Below, piece after piece: positions 36,770 to 48,543 of a stretch of 64,000 bases of DNA; position 1 is the stretch's first letter, and each line of letters begins with the position of its first letter. The translations under genes and the position numbers were made by a program. Below the pieces are notes generated by a model. That model had not been told where the DNA came from. It made no database searches and saw nothing but the letters and a program-made list of their open reading frames with translations. The DNA lies in the NCBI GenBank assembly GCA_001414345.1, contig LLCB01000008.1, forward strand, positions 186,001-250,000, written 5' to 3'. Source of the stretch: Hymenoscyphus infarciens (Eukaryota > Ascomycota > Leotiomycetes > Helotiales > Helotiaceae).

Positions 36770-37463
36770 GTATCTCTTATATAAAAAACAAGTCTACTTA
36801 TCTATACTATTCTTTAGTTATAAAAGAACAAAAGATTAATAAACTAGCGAGAAGAAGGATTTCTAATTTCTTAGTTAGATAACTCTTTAATTTTATTTAG
36901 CTAAAGTATGTAGATAAATTATAACAACACTCTTACTACCTATAGCTGAAACGGTTAAAACGAAGAGAGGCAGATCTAAGGTTTTAGCTCTAGCTGTAAA
37001 CACGTGAGGTTTTTTTAAATTAGAGAACCGGCTTACTACTATACATAGCGATACACTCTGCTATGTACGTTTTTCCCACTGCCGATGGGCCTATGTAGCA
37101 ACAATAACAAAACTCCCCCTTGCTCTCAATGAAGTCAACTGACCAGTTTTTCTAGTCCTTTCTTGGTTTTGAATGAGCTAGTTCAGACAAGACTAGACGA
37201 AAATATACTCAAGCGGAACTTTTCCTGAATGACGAGAGCTGAAATCTAGAATTATTTTGATGTCACTCATACTATATTCTCCAGTATGGAATACCAGAGT
37301 CGTTTTGAAAAGGATGCTAGTTATTGCGGGAGTAATTGTTCATAAATTTGTTTATTGTTTTGCGAAGTAAACTAGCCAGCTAGCATACCAAGTTTCCCAG
37401 CTCTCCCGGGCTAGTCAAAACCCGCGAGTTGTCAAGGCTAGGAGATTTATGTCACTTCATCTA
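36770..37463. other. Boundary from RIP block to gene block
   Basis: AT-rich to about 37,010, then normal composition. No gene recognised. Confidence 0.45.
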
Positions 37464-38523
37464 TTAATCTAGAACATAGCCTTCATCGCTCGATTCCTGT
37501 GCCAATGTGTTTAAATCATCAGGAACAACCTCCCTGTCTGACCACCTTCCCCAAATCAATTGCCAAGCGACAGAGTTTGGGATGCCCCATTCCGGAGTCT
37601 TTAGATAGTCTTCCGCTCTTGGTCTCCATTTATCAAAAATCATGCTTTGAATAGCATCAGGTCCAAGTCCTGCGTTGCCATAGAAGTTGTGGTGTCTATC
37701 GTTAATCGCCTTTCGGAGTACGCGATCAAGAATAGCCATAGAGGCAAGGAATGGTCTTCCATGACCTTCTTTCCCTGTTCCACCGAGATGGGCTTCAGAA
37801 AAGCCCCATTGTCCGTAGCATACAATGAAAGCATGCAGCATTCTAAAGCAATCAGTTTATCGAAAAGAAGGTGGAGAAGAAGGTGGTGAGCGAGGCCACA
37901 GGAAAAGCCTCTTTTAATTAGTATTTAAAGATCTGACATACTCGTGAAGGAGAGCCGAAACGGCCCAGTGAGCCCAGTGTCCATGAAAAGTGTTGTGTTC
38001 ATATGGAGAAAGTTGTTTTTGAACACTAACATAAATTATATCTGGTGTGAAGTAAGACCCGGGGTCTTGGGCGCCATAGGGTACACGAAAACCAAGTTTT
38101 GATGCAAATCCATATCTTGTAAGACCCTTGAAGAAGAAAGTATTATCCAAAAACCAGAACCATCTTCCGATGAATGCTTCTCTATCTGCAAGGTTATTTG
38201 AGCAATGGATTGGGAATATTCGTGCCCTTATAGATGGCTTGTTGAGTTCTTGTGTGATAGTAGGTTGTGCATCTTCCGATGAATGCTTCTCTATCTGCAA
38301 GGTTATTTGAGCAATGGATTGGGAATATTCGTGCCCTTATAGATGGCTTGTTGAGTTCTTGTGTGATAGTAGGTTGTGCACATCTTCGAAATATGCTTGG
38401 GAAATCAAGCTCATTGTATGCATATGTTTCCAGGACATAACCCCTCATGTGGTCTTCACTTGGATCTTTGTTCTCCGATGGAAAGTAGAGGCCGCGTTGA
38501 GGATGATTGAATTCTCCTAGCAT
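37464..38523 (-). pseudogene. SprT-like zinc metalloprotease gene broken by a 109-bp tandem duplication
   Basis: Coding runs from ATG 38,523 leftwards (MLGEFNHPQRGLYFPSENKD), and the last exon is 37,842-37,464. A 99-nt intron (37,941-37,843, GTATGT...TTTAG) splits the zinc motif: ...SALLHE | MLHAF gives HEMLH, the HExxH of SprT/gluzincin proteases. GKEGHG downstream supplies a probable third ligand, and ILDRVLRKAI follows. The coding exon contains an exact tandem duplication of 109 bp (38,162-38,270 = 38,271-38,379). As 109 is not a multiple of three, the frame is lost after about 100 residues (CTTYYHTRTQQ..., stop at 38,194). With one unit removed the gene reads through as about 260 aa. The family is common in plant-associated ascomycetes; function unknown. 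Confidence 0.7.
38162..38379. repeat. Exact 2 x 109-bp tandem duplication
   Basis: ATCTTCCGATGAATGCTTCT ... TAGTAGGTTGTGC at 38,162-38,270 is repeated without visible change at 38,271-38,379. Identity implies a recent event or an assembly artefact. Confidence 0.93.
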
Positions 38524-39335
38524 GGCGTTCTTTTGGTAGCTGTAGTAGTTGTAGTTGTAGTGAGTAGTTGCAGCAAAATGAACTGAAGAGAAGGTACGTT
38601 ACCTCTTTTTATGCATTTCAAAGAGCTATCAGTTACAATAGTTATGTGATTGTTTACCAGTTGACTGTTACCTGGCAAGTATTAACCAATAACAAATCAA
38701 CCTCATTCATTACAAAGTCCATCAGTATGATAGCAGGGGAGGGGATTACAATCACAGGATTAGAGGTTAATAATAGAAGAGTTCAGGAGTCAGGAGTCTG
38801 TCTGGATTTTGAGAGAAAGAGATTACGACAGGTAAAGAAAGCATTCCATAACCAATGTAGTATAAATTAGGAATTGCTGTGAGAATTAAATCGATCTCTC
38901 GTCTACATACAAGGAATCTTCAGGTTTTTGAATAACAGGGAAGGATCTCTTACTTGTGCTAAGGCTGATGTAAGGTTCTGAATGGGGAGGCAGAAGGAGG
39001 TACTTTTATAATTGGATCTTGGCCTTTGATTCCTACATCACAGTCGAGATCCCGGGAAACCTAAAGGGTAAAGATTTAAACGTGGAAATCAAGAAGAATA
39101 GTCTATTACTATTGTCTTTCTTTGGATATGATATATATTCTTCACCTGTGAATATGACCTAAAAGTTCTTCGCAATGATTTCCTAACAACACCCACGTTT
39201 CTTCTAGTACGATAGTAACTCTAAGGAATATCTAAGATATATTAATAATATTATTCTTGGTTGGTATGAATTCACATCATCGCCTAGAATTTTTGCGGCA
39301 AGTTCCATCAACAGTAGCTAAAAACAGAGCTGGTA
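38524..39335. other. Intergenic, upstream of the SprT-like gene
   Basis: No gene recognised. A 100-codon plus-strand frame at 38,568-38,870 has no recognisable features. Confidence 0.4.
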
Positions 39336-40110
39336 GGGCGTCCTAGATATACCAAAAAGTCGGAATCGACTAAATCGTAAATCGCAAATTGTAAATCGTA
39401 AATCGTAACTCGTAAATTACAAAGAGCTAAAGTAGAACTTAATAATTATATTATCTAAGCCCTTTATTAAAAAAGGGTAGGAGAGCATTTTACTACTTCT
39501 TAGTCTCCCTCTCTCGCTGCTCTTTCCTTCTTTAGTATATTATGTAAGATTAAAAGTATAGAAGAGAGGGAGAGAGGGAGAGAGGGAGAGAGGGGGAGAG
39601 GGGGCGAGGGAGAGAGAGGGTAAGGGGGCGAGCAAACATTTCAGTAGAAAGTTTTTCCTAGTATAGGTAAGGGGAGTTTAGCAAAAGTAGCAAACAATCC
39701 TCTCCCTCTCTCTCTCTCCCTCTCTCTCTCTCTCCCTCTCTCTCTCTCCCTCTCTCTCTCTCTCTTTCTCTCTTCCTCTCTCCCTCTCTTTCTTATTTAT
39801 CTAGAAATAATAGGAAGAATATAATAGAATAGTAAGGAGACGATAGCGAGGGGGCAATAGTAAGGGGATAATATTACTACTATACACGTAATATATATTT
39901 TATTTTCCTTCTCTATTCTCTAATTAGCTAGTTACTATAGTTAAGATTATCTAATCTAAATATAGAGGGGGGGGGGGGGAGAAGGAGAGAGAGAGGGAAT
40001 TTAAATTAGAAATCATTCTCTTTTATACTTATAGAAAGTAACATTTTACGATTTACGATTTCCTATTTACAATTTAGTCAATCCGACTTTTTGGTGCATT
40101 CAGGATGCCG
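39336..40110. mobile_element. TA-flanked mariner-type MITE containing purine/pyrimidine microsatellites
   Basis: 775 bp with terminal inverted repeats GGGCGTCCTAGATATACCAA (left) and its imperfect inverse (read inward from the right: CGGCATCCTGAATGCACCAA), both continuing AAAAGTCGGA(A)T.GACTAAAT and then a run of ATCGTAAATCG-like units. TA dinucleotides lie on both sides (39,334-39,335 and 40,111-40,112). No transposase frame. The interior holds a (GA)-rich tract (about 39,560-39,620), a (CT)n tract (about 39,700-39,800) and a G run at 39,967-39,979. Its left end matches the fragment at 10,708-10,838. Confidence 0.85.
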
Positions 40111-40532
40111 TAGCTGGCGGGGGATCAGCAAAATATTCTTAAATCGCGTGGTATACTACAATCACGTTTTCAAGTAACAAGCTACCTAGTCTATAGAATA
40201 ACAAACAGGCCAACTCTAAATCCGGGGAAATGTAACCCTCTATGACTACCGCAAATTGAGAATGTGGGGAAATAGGCAAAAGAAAAACGCAGATTATGTG
40301 GTACCTAATTTGAGATTACCGAAGATTAAAAGGCGCGCGTGGTTTTTCTTAGGTCGTGAATTGGCGAGGAAGGCTTTCAGTAGGCAGAGAAATTCAGAGA
40401 GTGAGACTTGTCAACTCAAAAAGGGGGAATGATATTTTCCTATGATTCTTTGACTAGCTATAAGTAATAAACCACGTATAACAAAATAAAGTAAGACTCA
40501 ATGTAAAAGAAAAAGAAGTAAAGAAAGGAAAC

Positions 40533-41928
40533 CTAAACATAAACATAACAAAACGGCCCAGCAGTACTACTAACCAAACTCCTACTCGTCAACCCCGCAA
40601 ACCCCGTCGGAGCAACCACATCCAAAATCTGCACATCATCAATCTTCCCCGCTGGACTACTCGCCATCCCCATCACTGTACCCCCCTTATACTGCTGCAC
40701 TCTATTCGCCGGATCCTGATTCTGCCATATCCACCAATGTCTATCTACTTGTCCATGATGAAGCCAGAACACCGGTTCGCCAGGGGAAACGAAGAAATCT
40801 CCGCCTGGATCGCCCCAAATGCTGTAGTGACCCGAGGTATGGAGACAGAATGCTGAAGAGGTGTCTGTTTGGAAAGATTTTTGAAAAGTCTCGATTGCGG
40901 TTGTGGATTTGAGGTGGGCGGCTATGTTTGCGGGGGTGAGAGTTCGGGAGGTGAAGTAGGTGTTTACGTCTCGTCGGAGACAGCGGGGGTTGTAGCCGTA
41001 GCCGTCGGAGCGTGGATTGTTGGGGATTTTGAGGGCGGAGTCCATGGAGCCTGCCATGGGCCCAAGGTTTACTGTCATGCTGGAGTGTTTGTTAGATATT
41101 GTTTCTGGAAGGGGCAGAGAATGAGAAGCTTACTTTGCGAATGGTCCTGTCTTCACACATCCACCTCCGTTTCCTGCTGGTACCATGGTGTTTGCCATTC
41201 CCAAGCCGTGACCTGCATGCTTCACGTATTCGCCATTTCCACCCATACTGTGAGCATCTCCATTGAAGATTGGTGATGTTGTTGGGTCGGGGTATTTGCC
41301 CCAGTTCCAGTACTTGTGCAAGTCAGTGTCTTATTTCCCAATCCACTGTTCAACGACCCCTTACTGGTTGATATCCTTTATATCCACACTCGTTTCGTAG
41401 CGCCGTCTCGTAAGCCCAGACATAGTATCGATGCCAATGAAGGAAATTTGCCTACGTGGTGAGTCGAATTCAAAAATCGTGGTTGTGAGAACTCACAGTG
41501 TCATGGACATGCATAGTCATGTTGATATGAACAACCACAAAATCATCATATCTATTCTTTGCTCCGGGGTATTGAGTCGCACTCAACTTCGATGGAGCAT
41601 TGAGCAAGCATTTAACCGACTTAACATAGTCGTCTCGCTCATCCGTTGTAAGGTCGCCACTGTATCCATGAATCAGTATATCATCAAGACTTCCAACCTT
41701 CGAACCAACTTACTATTCTTTTCTCTTGATAACATTATCTTTCGTACATCCAGTATGGGTGCTTCCATCCTTGAGCGTGCCATTCAAAACCTTGTACACA
41801 TTATCCCACGCAATCTTCGCGAGATCATCATCGGGTCCTCGTTTCGATAATGGTTTCCCGTATGTAAGGCTCGAAGAGACCAGCAGCAAGAGTGCCGGAA
41901 GACTAAAGCTAGCGAAGACCATATTCAA
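40533..41928 (-). CDS. Secreted tyrosinase (common central domain), five exons
   Basis: Exons 41,928-41,714, 41,659-41,497, 41,451-41,365, 41,312-41,134 and 41,079-40,533; introns 45-54 nt, all GT..AG and phase-consistent; 396 aa. A signal peptide (ASFSLPALLLLVSSSLTYGK, residues 6-25) directs secretion. The CuA site is INMTMHVHDTANFLHWHRYY with NECGYKGYQPYWNWG. The CuB site is SGHYSIWGDPGGDFFVSPGE then VFWLHHGQVDRHWWIWQ. Together these supply the six copper-binding His of type-3 copper tyrosinases, which oxidise mono- and diphenols. Motifs GPFANMTVNLGP and RDVN are usual in short fungal secreted tyrosinases. No C-terminal lid domain is present, so this is the short form. It may act in melanin formation or in oxidation of plant phenolics. 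Confidence 0.93.
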
Positions 41929-44900
41929 AATCTCGCAACTGGAAAAAGAAAACCAAGGACTTGAATAGCACCCACTTGCCTATATATACCTTCCTAGAAA
42001 TCCTGATCCCGTGTATGCCACTGCCCGCGCCCACGGTACATGCAGCACGATCTCTACCGGCTCCAAAAAGCTCACGCCTGACTGCATATAAATTGCATAA
42101 CGAAAGCCCGTAGCCGCAATTGCGTTCCCAAGGCTCCAGGGTAATCTCGAAAGAACGATCGTCTGCTCGACAGCTGCCAGATTTAATCCCTGACAGTCCC
42201 AATCATCGGCATATGGTGTAACAAAGCGATCGTTCACTGGTACGAGTCCAAATTGATTGGCTTGAATGTGCATGTACCAAGTGCCGAATCGACTTACTAT
42301 ACAGAAAAGATCTTGGCACTTTACCAGCGAGATTTCGTTTCGTTCGGCTCGCAGCTACCCCTGATCGTGATGTGGCGGCAGAATGCCCTTTTAAGTGTCA
42401 GAAACCTTTTAAATTTAGCGACTTGAAATTCAGCCGATGGCGACACAAAATGCTTTCCCAAATTCAGTTGCGGGGGAAAGGGGGTGGCTGCTCTTTGTTG
42501 TAGTTGTTGTATTCACTAACCGCTAGGCTTCGATTGTTAGCTTTTACCGCTAGCGATATAGTTTGAAATGCTTTATTGGATGGGTTCTGTCCCCATGGCC
42601 CGTTGAGAATGACTTTGGAACTCCCACAACGAAGACGCCGTCCGGATACAGCGATGAAAATTGGTCAAACGATGTTAGTCCTACCCGGCAAAGGGGGAGA
42701 CTCTGTTGCAGTAAAATGTTCCATAAACTAGGTAAGAAAATAGGTAAATCTTAGTTTATAAAACCGGCACAGAGATTAACGATAAATTGCTAGATATGGA
42801 GAAACCAGGTCACATTTGATAGAGGAAAGGTATCTCGGAAGGAACGCATACCGAAAAACGGTCTGTCAGGCTCCAAAAAGATAAGCAAGCTAGAACACCA
42901 AACTCGGCAGCTTTCCTCGGTATCTGTTCGTCTTCTCTAGCGAATTTGTGTAGAAGAGACGGCGAAAGCTCTTTCCCAAAACCAATCATCTGGAAGACCT
43001 ATTGAAAAGTGGATTGATTGCAGCGTGGTATCTGCAAGAATATATCATCATATGATTACACGCCATCTTCGTTCGCCCGGTCCACTATGGAAGCCAGCAT
43101 GTCATGAAAGCTTGTATGGATTTTAGAGTCCAATAAGCCATCACAGGTTATTAATTCCAGCGAATCGCAGATTGAGAGCGTCGTATTGTACCACTTGGTT
43201 GGCTTTGTTGATTCTTGTAACACAGAATAACAGCGCACGGGAAAGCACAGTTTTAGAAAACACGATGATATAATGCCGACAATCCAAGCTTTCTTGATGT
43301 AGACTTGTTCCAGATGAAAGTGACCACAGCCGAGTTTTCTAGAAGCATAAAAACCACAACTTGACGAATAATGGAAATTGAATTCTCAAAGGTCTCCCGC
43401 AACGGCACAGCATAGTAGGCAGATAATCGGCTCAAACACGAAAGCAAGCCCATGTTTTCCAAATAGCCAGGCTTGTTCGTAATCGAAAGGAAATCCAAAA
43501 CATCTAATGATATAGAAGGATATGGCAACAGAGATACGGCAAGAAAGCCGAAGACAATAGGCGTGAAATAATCTTTTCAGGTCCAGTTTCGAACATCGTG
43601 CATAAACAAACTAGAAGCCAACTTATAAAAGGGGTTTCACACTTTCTCGTCAATGACTTGGTGGGGTGATTCTCCTATCTTAAATCATCATACCTCAAAC
43701 ATTAAGTGTGTGCAAAGACAACATGTGAGTATGTGAAAGATGCAATATATCCTGAGGGAGGTTGGAAGAAACAAGGATGGTCTGGTGGGTGACTAGGCCT
43801 CTCTTCCCCGCCACTAAACGCTCTAAGGAAACAAAAATACAATAACGTGAACGCAAGACCAGTCTAATTTGAAAGAAAGATGCAATCAGCCGCAACTTCG
43901 TATTGAAGGCCGCACCTAGCGCAAATCAGGTCTCATGACTAACCCGCATTGGGAATTTGGTTCTATGCTGGCAACCAACAAGTTGTCGCTGTCGCAATAA
44001 ATTCGATTTTTGTAATCCCGCCCTCCTAGGAGGAGTCTGCCTGGAAAGGTTATCATGACCAGGAAGTTTCCCATCTTGGGCCTTGGCGCGCTATATATGG
44101 GGAAGAGATTTAAGGCAAGGAACGTGTGGACCTAAAATCGCGCGCGATCCACGTTTTTGACAGTGGCGATAGCTCTTTACTTGAATCATGGAGTTATTTT
44201 GGCGTGGTTTCTTGAATCACATCAGAAAAATTCAAAGATCTGGACTCCTCTGAATTTTCGGAAAGGCCCTCGCAAAAGTCTTGGTAAAATGCGGTCTCTT
44301 TCATAGCCGATCTCCCTAGTTATCGTCAGCACCGGGAAGATGTTTGTTGGAATTCGCCAATGTTGGGGAATTCTGGAGAAGAACCTGTCGACCTTCCAAA
44401 TTTTCTGAGATGCGCCTCGGCCATGCCGGTGGATGGATTCGACGTGGTGGGTGACCGTGACTGGAATCCGAGTATGATGAAGGTCGATCATGTTGAGAGG
44501 TGTGGTAAGGATGCTATCCCGACTAATTGTCTTGGTCTTTGGTGGTGGTTGTAGAGAAAAGCTTTGGAAAAGCTTCCAGGTTTGGTCAGTTTACCAGGCG
44601 GAAAGCCGCAAGCTTGGTACCTACCCCACGTGACTCGCCTCGATTTCTTCTCCATCCTCCCCTCCTCTGGTAAACAGCTCGCCGCTTAACCATCCCAACA
44701 TCCCGGCCATTACCCCGCTCTAACACCTTGGATTAATTCGAGTGCAACATAGTGGAGCTTGTTCGTCCACACAGAGCGATTCGACGCCTCCGGAGACACC
44801 CCGCAACCCCAGCCGTGCAGTCGTGACCTTTACACGCCCCTTTTCACTTGGCGCCTAGGGTCTAGAGAATGAATCCAATCCATTTCCTACGAGAAGATGC

Positions 44901-45154
44901 ATGTAACGTCAGATTATGCCTTGGCATCTTATTTTCGGACGATGATGCGGGGGCTGCACGCTGAGAGCAAACAATGGGGTTCTGCCCGGTTTTCACCAGA
45001 GAGTGAATGATCTTCGATTTTGTATAAAGAAGGAGAGGTTCCCTCGGGGTTACTTCATTCAGAGTCTCTTCTCACCTCCTCTCTTGTGCTCTTTCGACCC
45101 TTCTTGGATAGCTTCCTCTGCAGATCCTGCAAGCACCTCCATAAATTCGTCAAA
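41929..45154. other. Long intergenic region with no convincing gene
   Basis: About 3.2 kb between the divergent tyrosinase and transporter genes. Minus-strand frames at 43,056-43,238 and 43,253-43,528 (ISLDVLDFLSITNKPGYLEN...; WYNTTLSICDSLELITCDG) are in adjoining positions and could be pieces of a decayed gene, but I recognise no family. The last 500 bp (44,640-45,154) are the transporter promoter, with a CCACGTGAC motif at 44,626 and CT-rich tracts. Confidence 0.4.
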
Positions 45155-46974
45155 ATGGCTGGCGGCGGTGGAAAACCCCAGAATATCTTCAAGCTCAATC
45201 GTGGAGATGATCCAAAGGAAGTTTTGAACTGGCGACTATGGTTCGCAGTCGTCTCCTTTGGTATTATGGGTGCAGCGCGAGGTAAAACTCTCAAACACAC
45301 CCCAAGCAAAGCACGTAACTAACAAAAATGACAGGCATCGATGAGGGACTTATTTCTGGTACACTTTCGAAGAAGCATTTCACAAAGCAACTTGGCTTCA
45401 ACAAAATGGGCGACGTGGAACTTGCCAACGTCAAGGGTAATATTTCTGCCATGGTTCAAATCGGTTCTGTCGGTGGTGCTGCCTTGTAAGTTTTATATCC
45501 TCACAGCTCTCCCAACTGCCATATGCTAACCTAACACTAGGGCTTTCGTCCTCTGCGATCGTATTGGACGTCTCTGGGCTACTCGACAGCTGTGCGCCCT
45601 CTGGATTCTTGGTATCGTCATATTCCTTACAAATGGGGGAAGGCTTGGTCAAGTCTACGCAGGTCGATTTATCGCTGGTCTCGGCATTGGTCAGACAACC
45701 GTGGTAGCTCCCGTCTACCTGTCCGAAATCGCGCCAAAATCGGTTCGAGGTCTTTGCACTTGTGCTTTCTCGGGATCTGTGTATATCGGAATTATGCTTG
45801 CATATTTCGCTTCTTGGGGAAGTGAACTTCATATCAAAGCTGGTACTTCAAATCAGTGGGTATGTCCTTCATCTTCCGGGCCACCAGGTTGGGTTACTAA
45901 TTCTTAAAGGTTGTCCCAACTACCCTCCATGTTATGTTTGCTGGAATTATCATTATTCTTTCCTTCTTCAACTACGAGTCTCCTCGTTATTTGGTCAAGA
46001 TTGGTAAAGATGATCAAGCTACCACCAACCTTGCTCGTGTTCGAGGTCTCCCAGTAGACCACCCACATGTCCTCAAGGAAATTTCCGAAATCCAGAACCA
46101 ACTACAAGAAGAACAAGAGGCCACTCTCGGTCAAGGATGGGTTGGTGTATTGAAGGAAATGTTCCTCATGCCCAACAACCTGTACCGTATTTACCTTGGG
46201 CTTTTCGCCCAACTTCTCTCGCAATGGTCTGGAGCTCAAAGTATCACCATCTACGCGCCTGAATTTTTCGCACTCCTTGGCACCAAGGGGCAAAATGAGA
46301 AGCTGTTTGCAACTGCAGTCTTCGGAGTCGTCAAATTCGTAGCAGCAATTGGATGCGCCCTCTTCCTGGTTGATGTCATCGGACGAAAGCGATCTTTGGG
46401 CATCGGTATCTCACTCCAAGCTTTTTCCATGTGCTACATCGCGTCCTACCTTACCGCAGTACCCGAGTTGGAAGAGGGAGAAGTCTTCACGCCCGCCCAA
46501 AAGCACGCTTCTACCGGCGCAATCGTCATGATTTACTTTTCTGGATTCGGTTGGGCCATGGGATGGAATTCCATGCAATACCTCCTCAACGCAGAAATCT
46601 ACCCTCTCCGTATCCGTGCCATTTCCTCCTCAATGGTCATGTGTTTCCACTTCGTCAACCAATACGGAAACTCCCGCGCCGTCCCCAACATGTTACTACC
46701 CAAGCACGATGGTGGACTCGGTCCCGCGGGCACTTTCTGGCTTTTCACCGTTATAACCATTCTTGGAGGTGCTTGGGCTTGGATGTTTATTCCTGAGACT
46801 GCGGGTAGAAGTCTCGAGGGAATGGATCGTTTGTTCACTCTTAGATGGTGGCAGATTGGTAGATTTGGTCAGAGGGAGGCGGGTGAGATGGATGCTGCGC
46901 ATGCAATTATGGAGCATGAGAAGGAGAATGCGAGGGAGACGGTTAATGAGGTTGAGAGGGTTGATAAAGTTTAG
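45155..46974 (+). CDS. MFS sugar transporter
   Basis: Exons 45,155-45,281, 45,335-45,485, 45,541-45,859 and 45,910-46,974; introns 50-55 nt with CTAAC or CTAAT branch sites; 553 aa. Family signatures in order: the TM1 exit motif IDEGLISGTLSKKHF (fungal sugar porters have D-G..SG), the loop 2-3 motif CDRIGRLWATRQ, GRFIAGLGIGQTTVVAPVYL then SEIAPKSVRG (the PESPR-type helix 4-5 region), NYESPRYLVKIG after TM6, QWSGAQSITIYAPEFF (the QxxGxNxxxYY equivalent), DVIGRKRS, and PETAGRSLEGMDRLF at the end of TM12. About 12 membrane segments; plasma membrane. The substrate cannot be read from sequence; a hexose, quinate or other polyol are all possible. The C-terminal tail is acidic. Confidence 0.92.
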
Positions 46975-47865
46975 GTGCTATGAACCCGAGAGCGCTGAAA
47001 AATGCGTTGGGATTTGGATAATGATTGTTGTGACTTGAACTTTTTTCGTGTCTCCTCTGTATTATTTTTTAAGTGATCAATTGGAGTGGGGAATAATTAT
47101 GAGTGTTAAGAATTGCCGCTCATAGTCAAGTTGAGCGTTTGCAAAGTCTTGCCATCGTGCGCCGCCATCGTAAATCGTCGACCCATTTCAAACAATACTC
47201 AGGCTGAGTATGCTGCAGATAAGTGAGGACTCAGGAGCCTGCGGATATTTTCGATCTTTTGGATCTTTGAATTGGGTAAGAGGAAGGGATAAAAGTGAGA
47301 GCTATCACGTGACATCTCTTACGCCACAAAATCGTGATTCACTGCAATGACCGTATGTAGAGGAATTTAGATAGACCCAGCTCGATACATTTGCATTCTT
47401 GTATGATATCACTTCAACCAAGAACAGATTACGATGAAAATAGAGGATTTGTAATTCATTGAAGTTACATGGGTCACGTGTGTCGCCCCTTTCATTCCAC
47501 GATCTTCTACTCGCTTCGCGAAACATCTAGAGAAATCTAGCATAATCAAGAACTCAACGCAACTACTCAAGAAGTTTCCAGAAGGCATTCGTAACCTCTT
47601 TAGCCACCCAGATACTTCCAGAAGTAACTGGGAACAATGTAAGCCTTGATTGCTCATAGCAATTGCGCACTTTGCACTGCCTAAACTAGTGTCTTGAAGG
47701 ACTATATATTGCCCGTTTCCAACCTTGGAAGGCCTTTCTTTCTTCATTCAGAAACAGATTCAGAACAAAGCATCAAAGATCTTCCTCACACTCTTCAAAA
47801 CAACTTCAATTCTCAAACACTCAACAATACTTTCTAACACCACCTCAAACACAACAACAATCACA
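46975..47865. other. Intergenic: transporter 3' flank and heat-shock promoter
   Basis: No gene. The right half carries the heat-shock elements and TATA box annotated separately, and a T-poor, CAACA/CTTC-rich leader before the ATG. Confidence 0.5.
47571..47634 (+). promoter_or_regulatory. Heat-shock elements of the HSP20/HSP30 gene
   Basis: GAAGTTTCCAGAA (47,571-47,583) is a perfect three-unit nGAAnnTTCnnGAA heat-shock element. A second site, TTCCAGAA (47,616-47,623), with a further GAA at 47,632, follows. A TATA-like ATATATT lies at 47,703-47,711 and the ATG at 47,866. This is the arrangement expected for HSF-driven transcription. Confidence 0.75.
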
Positions 47866-48543
47866 ATGCCTTTCTTCCCTCAAGCATACCTCTCCTCTGA
47901 CGCAGGATTCCTGCAGCTCCTCTCCGAACTCGACCGCGCTTCCTCCCCACAACCCCAACAAAAGACCGCACCAGCATGCGCTCGCCGCTGCCAACCCCGC
48001 CGTCAACAACAAGAAGAGACCTTCACACCTCGCTTCGACGTCACTGAAACCCCAACTTCCTACGAACTCTTCGGTGAAGTCCCAGGTCTCGCACAAGAGG
48101 ACTTGAACATCGAATTCACAGACGCACAAACCATCGTTGTCAAAGGAAAGACTGTTCGAGCCGGTACCACCATCCCTCAAGCCGAGACAGCTACATCAGC
48201 ACCAGTCGAAGCTGAGAAAGACAATGATACTTCGTCTGAGAACTCTCACGCTGCTACTGTAGAGGACGACTACGATGAAGCTGATACCCCTCTCGCACCA
48301 ACTCCCACCACTACTGCTACCGTCACCTCCGAGACTCCAGCACCTGCCGCGGAGAAGAAAGCCGAAGCCCCAAAACCAAAATTCTGGGTTTCTGAACGCA
48401 AGGTCGGATCTTTCGCCCGTAGCTTCTCGTTCTCGCAACGCATTGAACATGATGGTGTCCAGGCTGGATTGAAGAATGGTGTCTTGCACATTATCGTTCC
48501 GAAGGTCACGAAGTCGGGAAAGATCGCGGTCTCTGTATTTTAG
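47866..48543 (+). CDS. hsp30: Small heat-shock protein, HSP20/Hsp30 family
   Basis: 225 aa, single exon. The start MPFFPQAYLSSDAGF is preferred over an in-frame ATG at 47,725 because the latter lies in the leader right after the TATA box. It contains an N-terminal PFFP arm, then an alpha-crystallin domain: FTPRFDVTETPTSYELFGEV, PGLAQEDLNIEF, IVVKGKT, a long Thr/Ala/Pro/Glu-rich insertion (about residues 105-165), then FWVSERKVGSFARSFSF and the conserved GVLHIIVPK with a terminal SVF. The insertion inside the domain is typical of Hsp30 proteins of filamentous fungi. An ATP-independent holdase that keeps unfolding proteins soluble during stress; cytosolic. Heat-shock elements upstream agree. 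Confidence 0.93.
   Translation: MPFFPQAYLSSDAGFLQLLSELDRASSPQPQQKTAPACARRCQPRRQQQEETFTPRFDVTETPTSYELFGEVPGLAQEDLNIEFTDAQTIVVKGKTVRAGTTIPQAETATSAPVEAEKDNDTSSENSHAATVEDDYDEADTPLAPTPTTTATVTSETPAPAAEKKAEAPKPKFWVSERKVGSFARSFSFSQRIEHDGVQAGLKNGVLHIIVPKVTKSGKIAVSVF

Noticed and set aside
41909..42273. Overlapping 97-codon minus-strand ORFs upstream of the tyrosinase gene
   Set aside because: They fall in the promoter and leader of the tyrosinase gene in other frames and show no family features.
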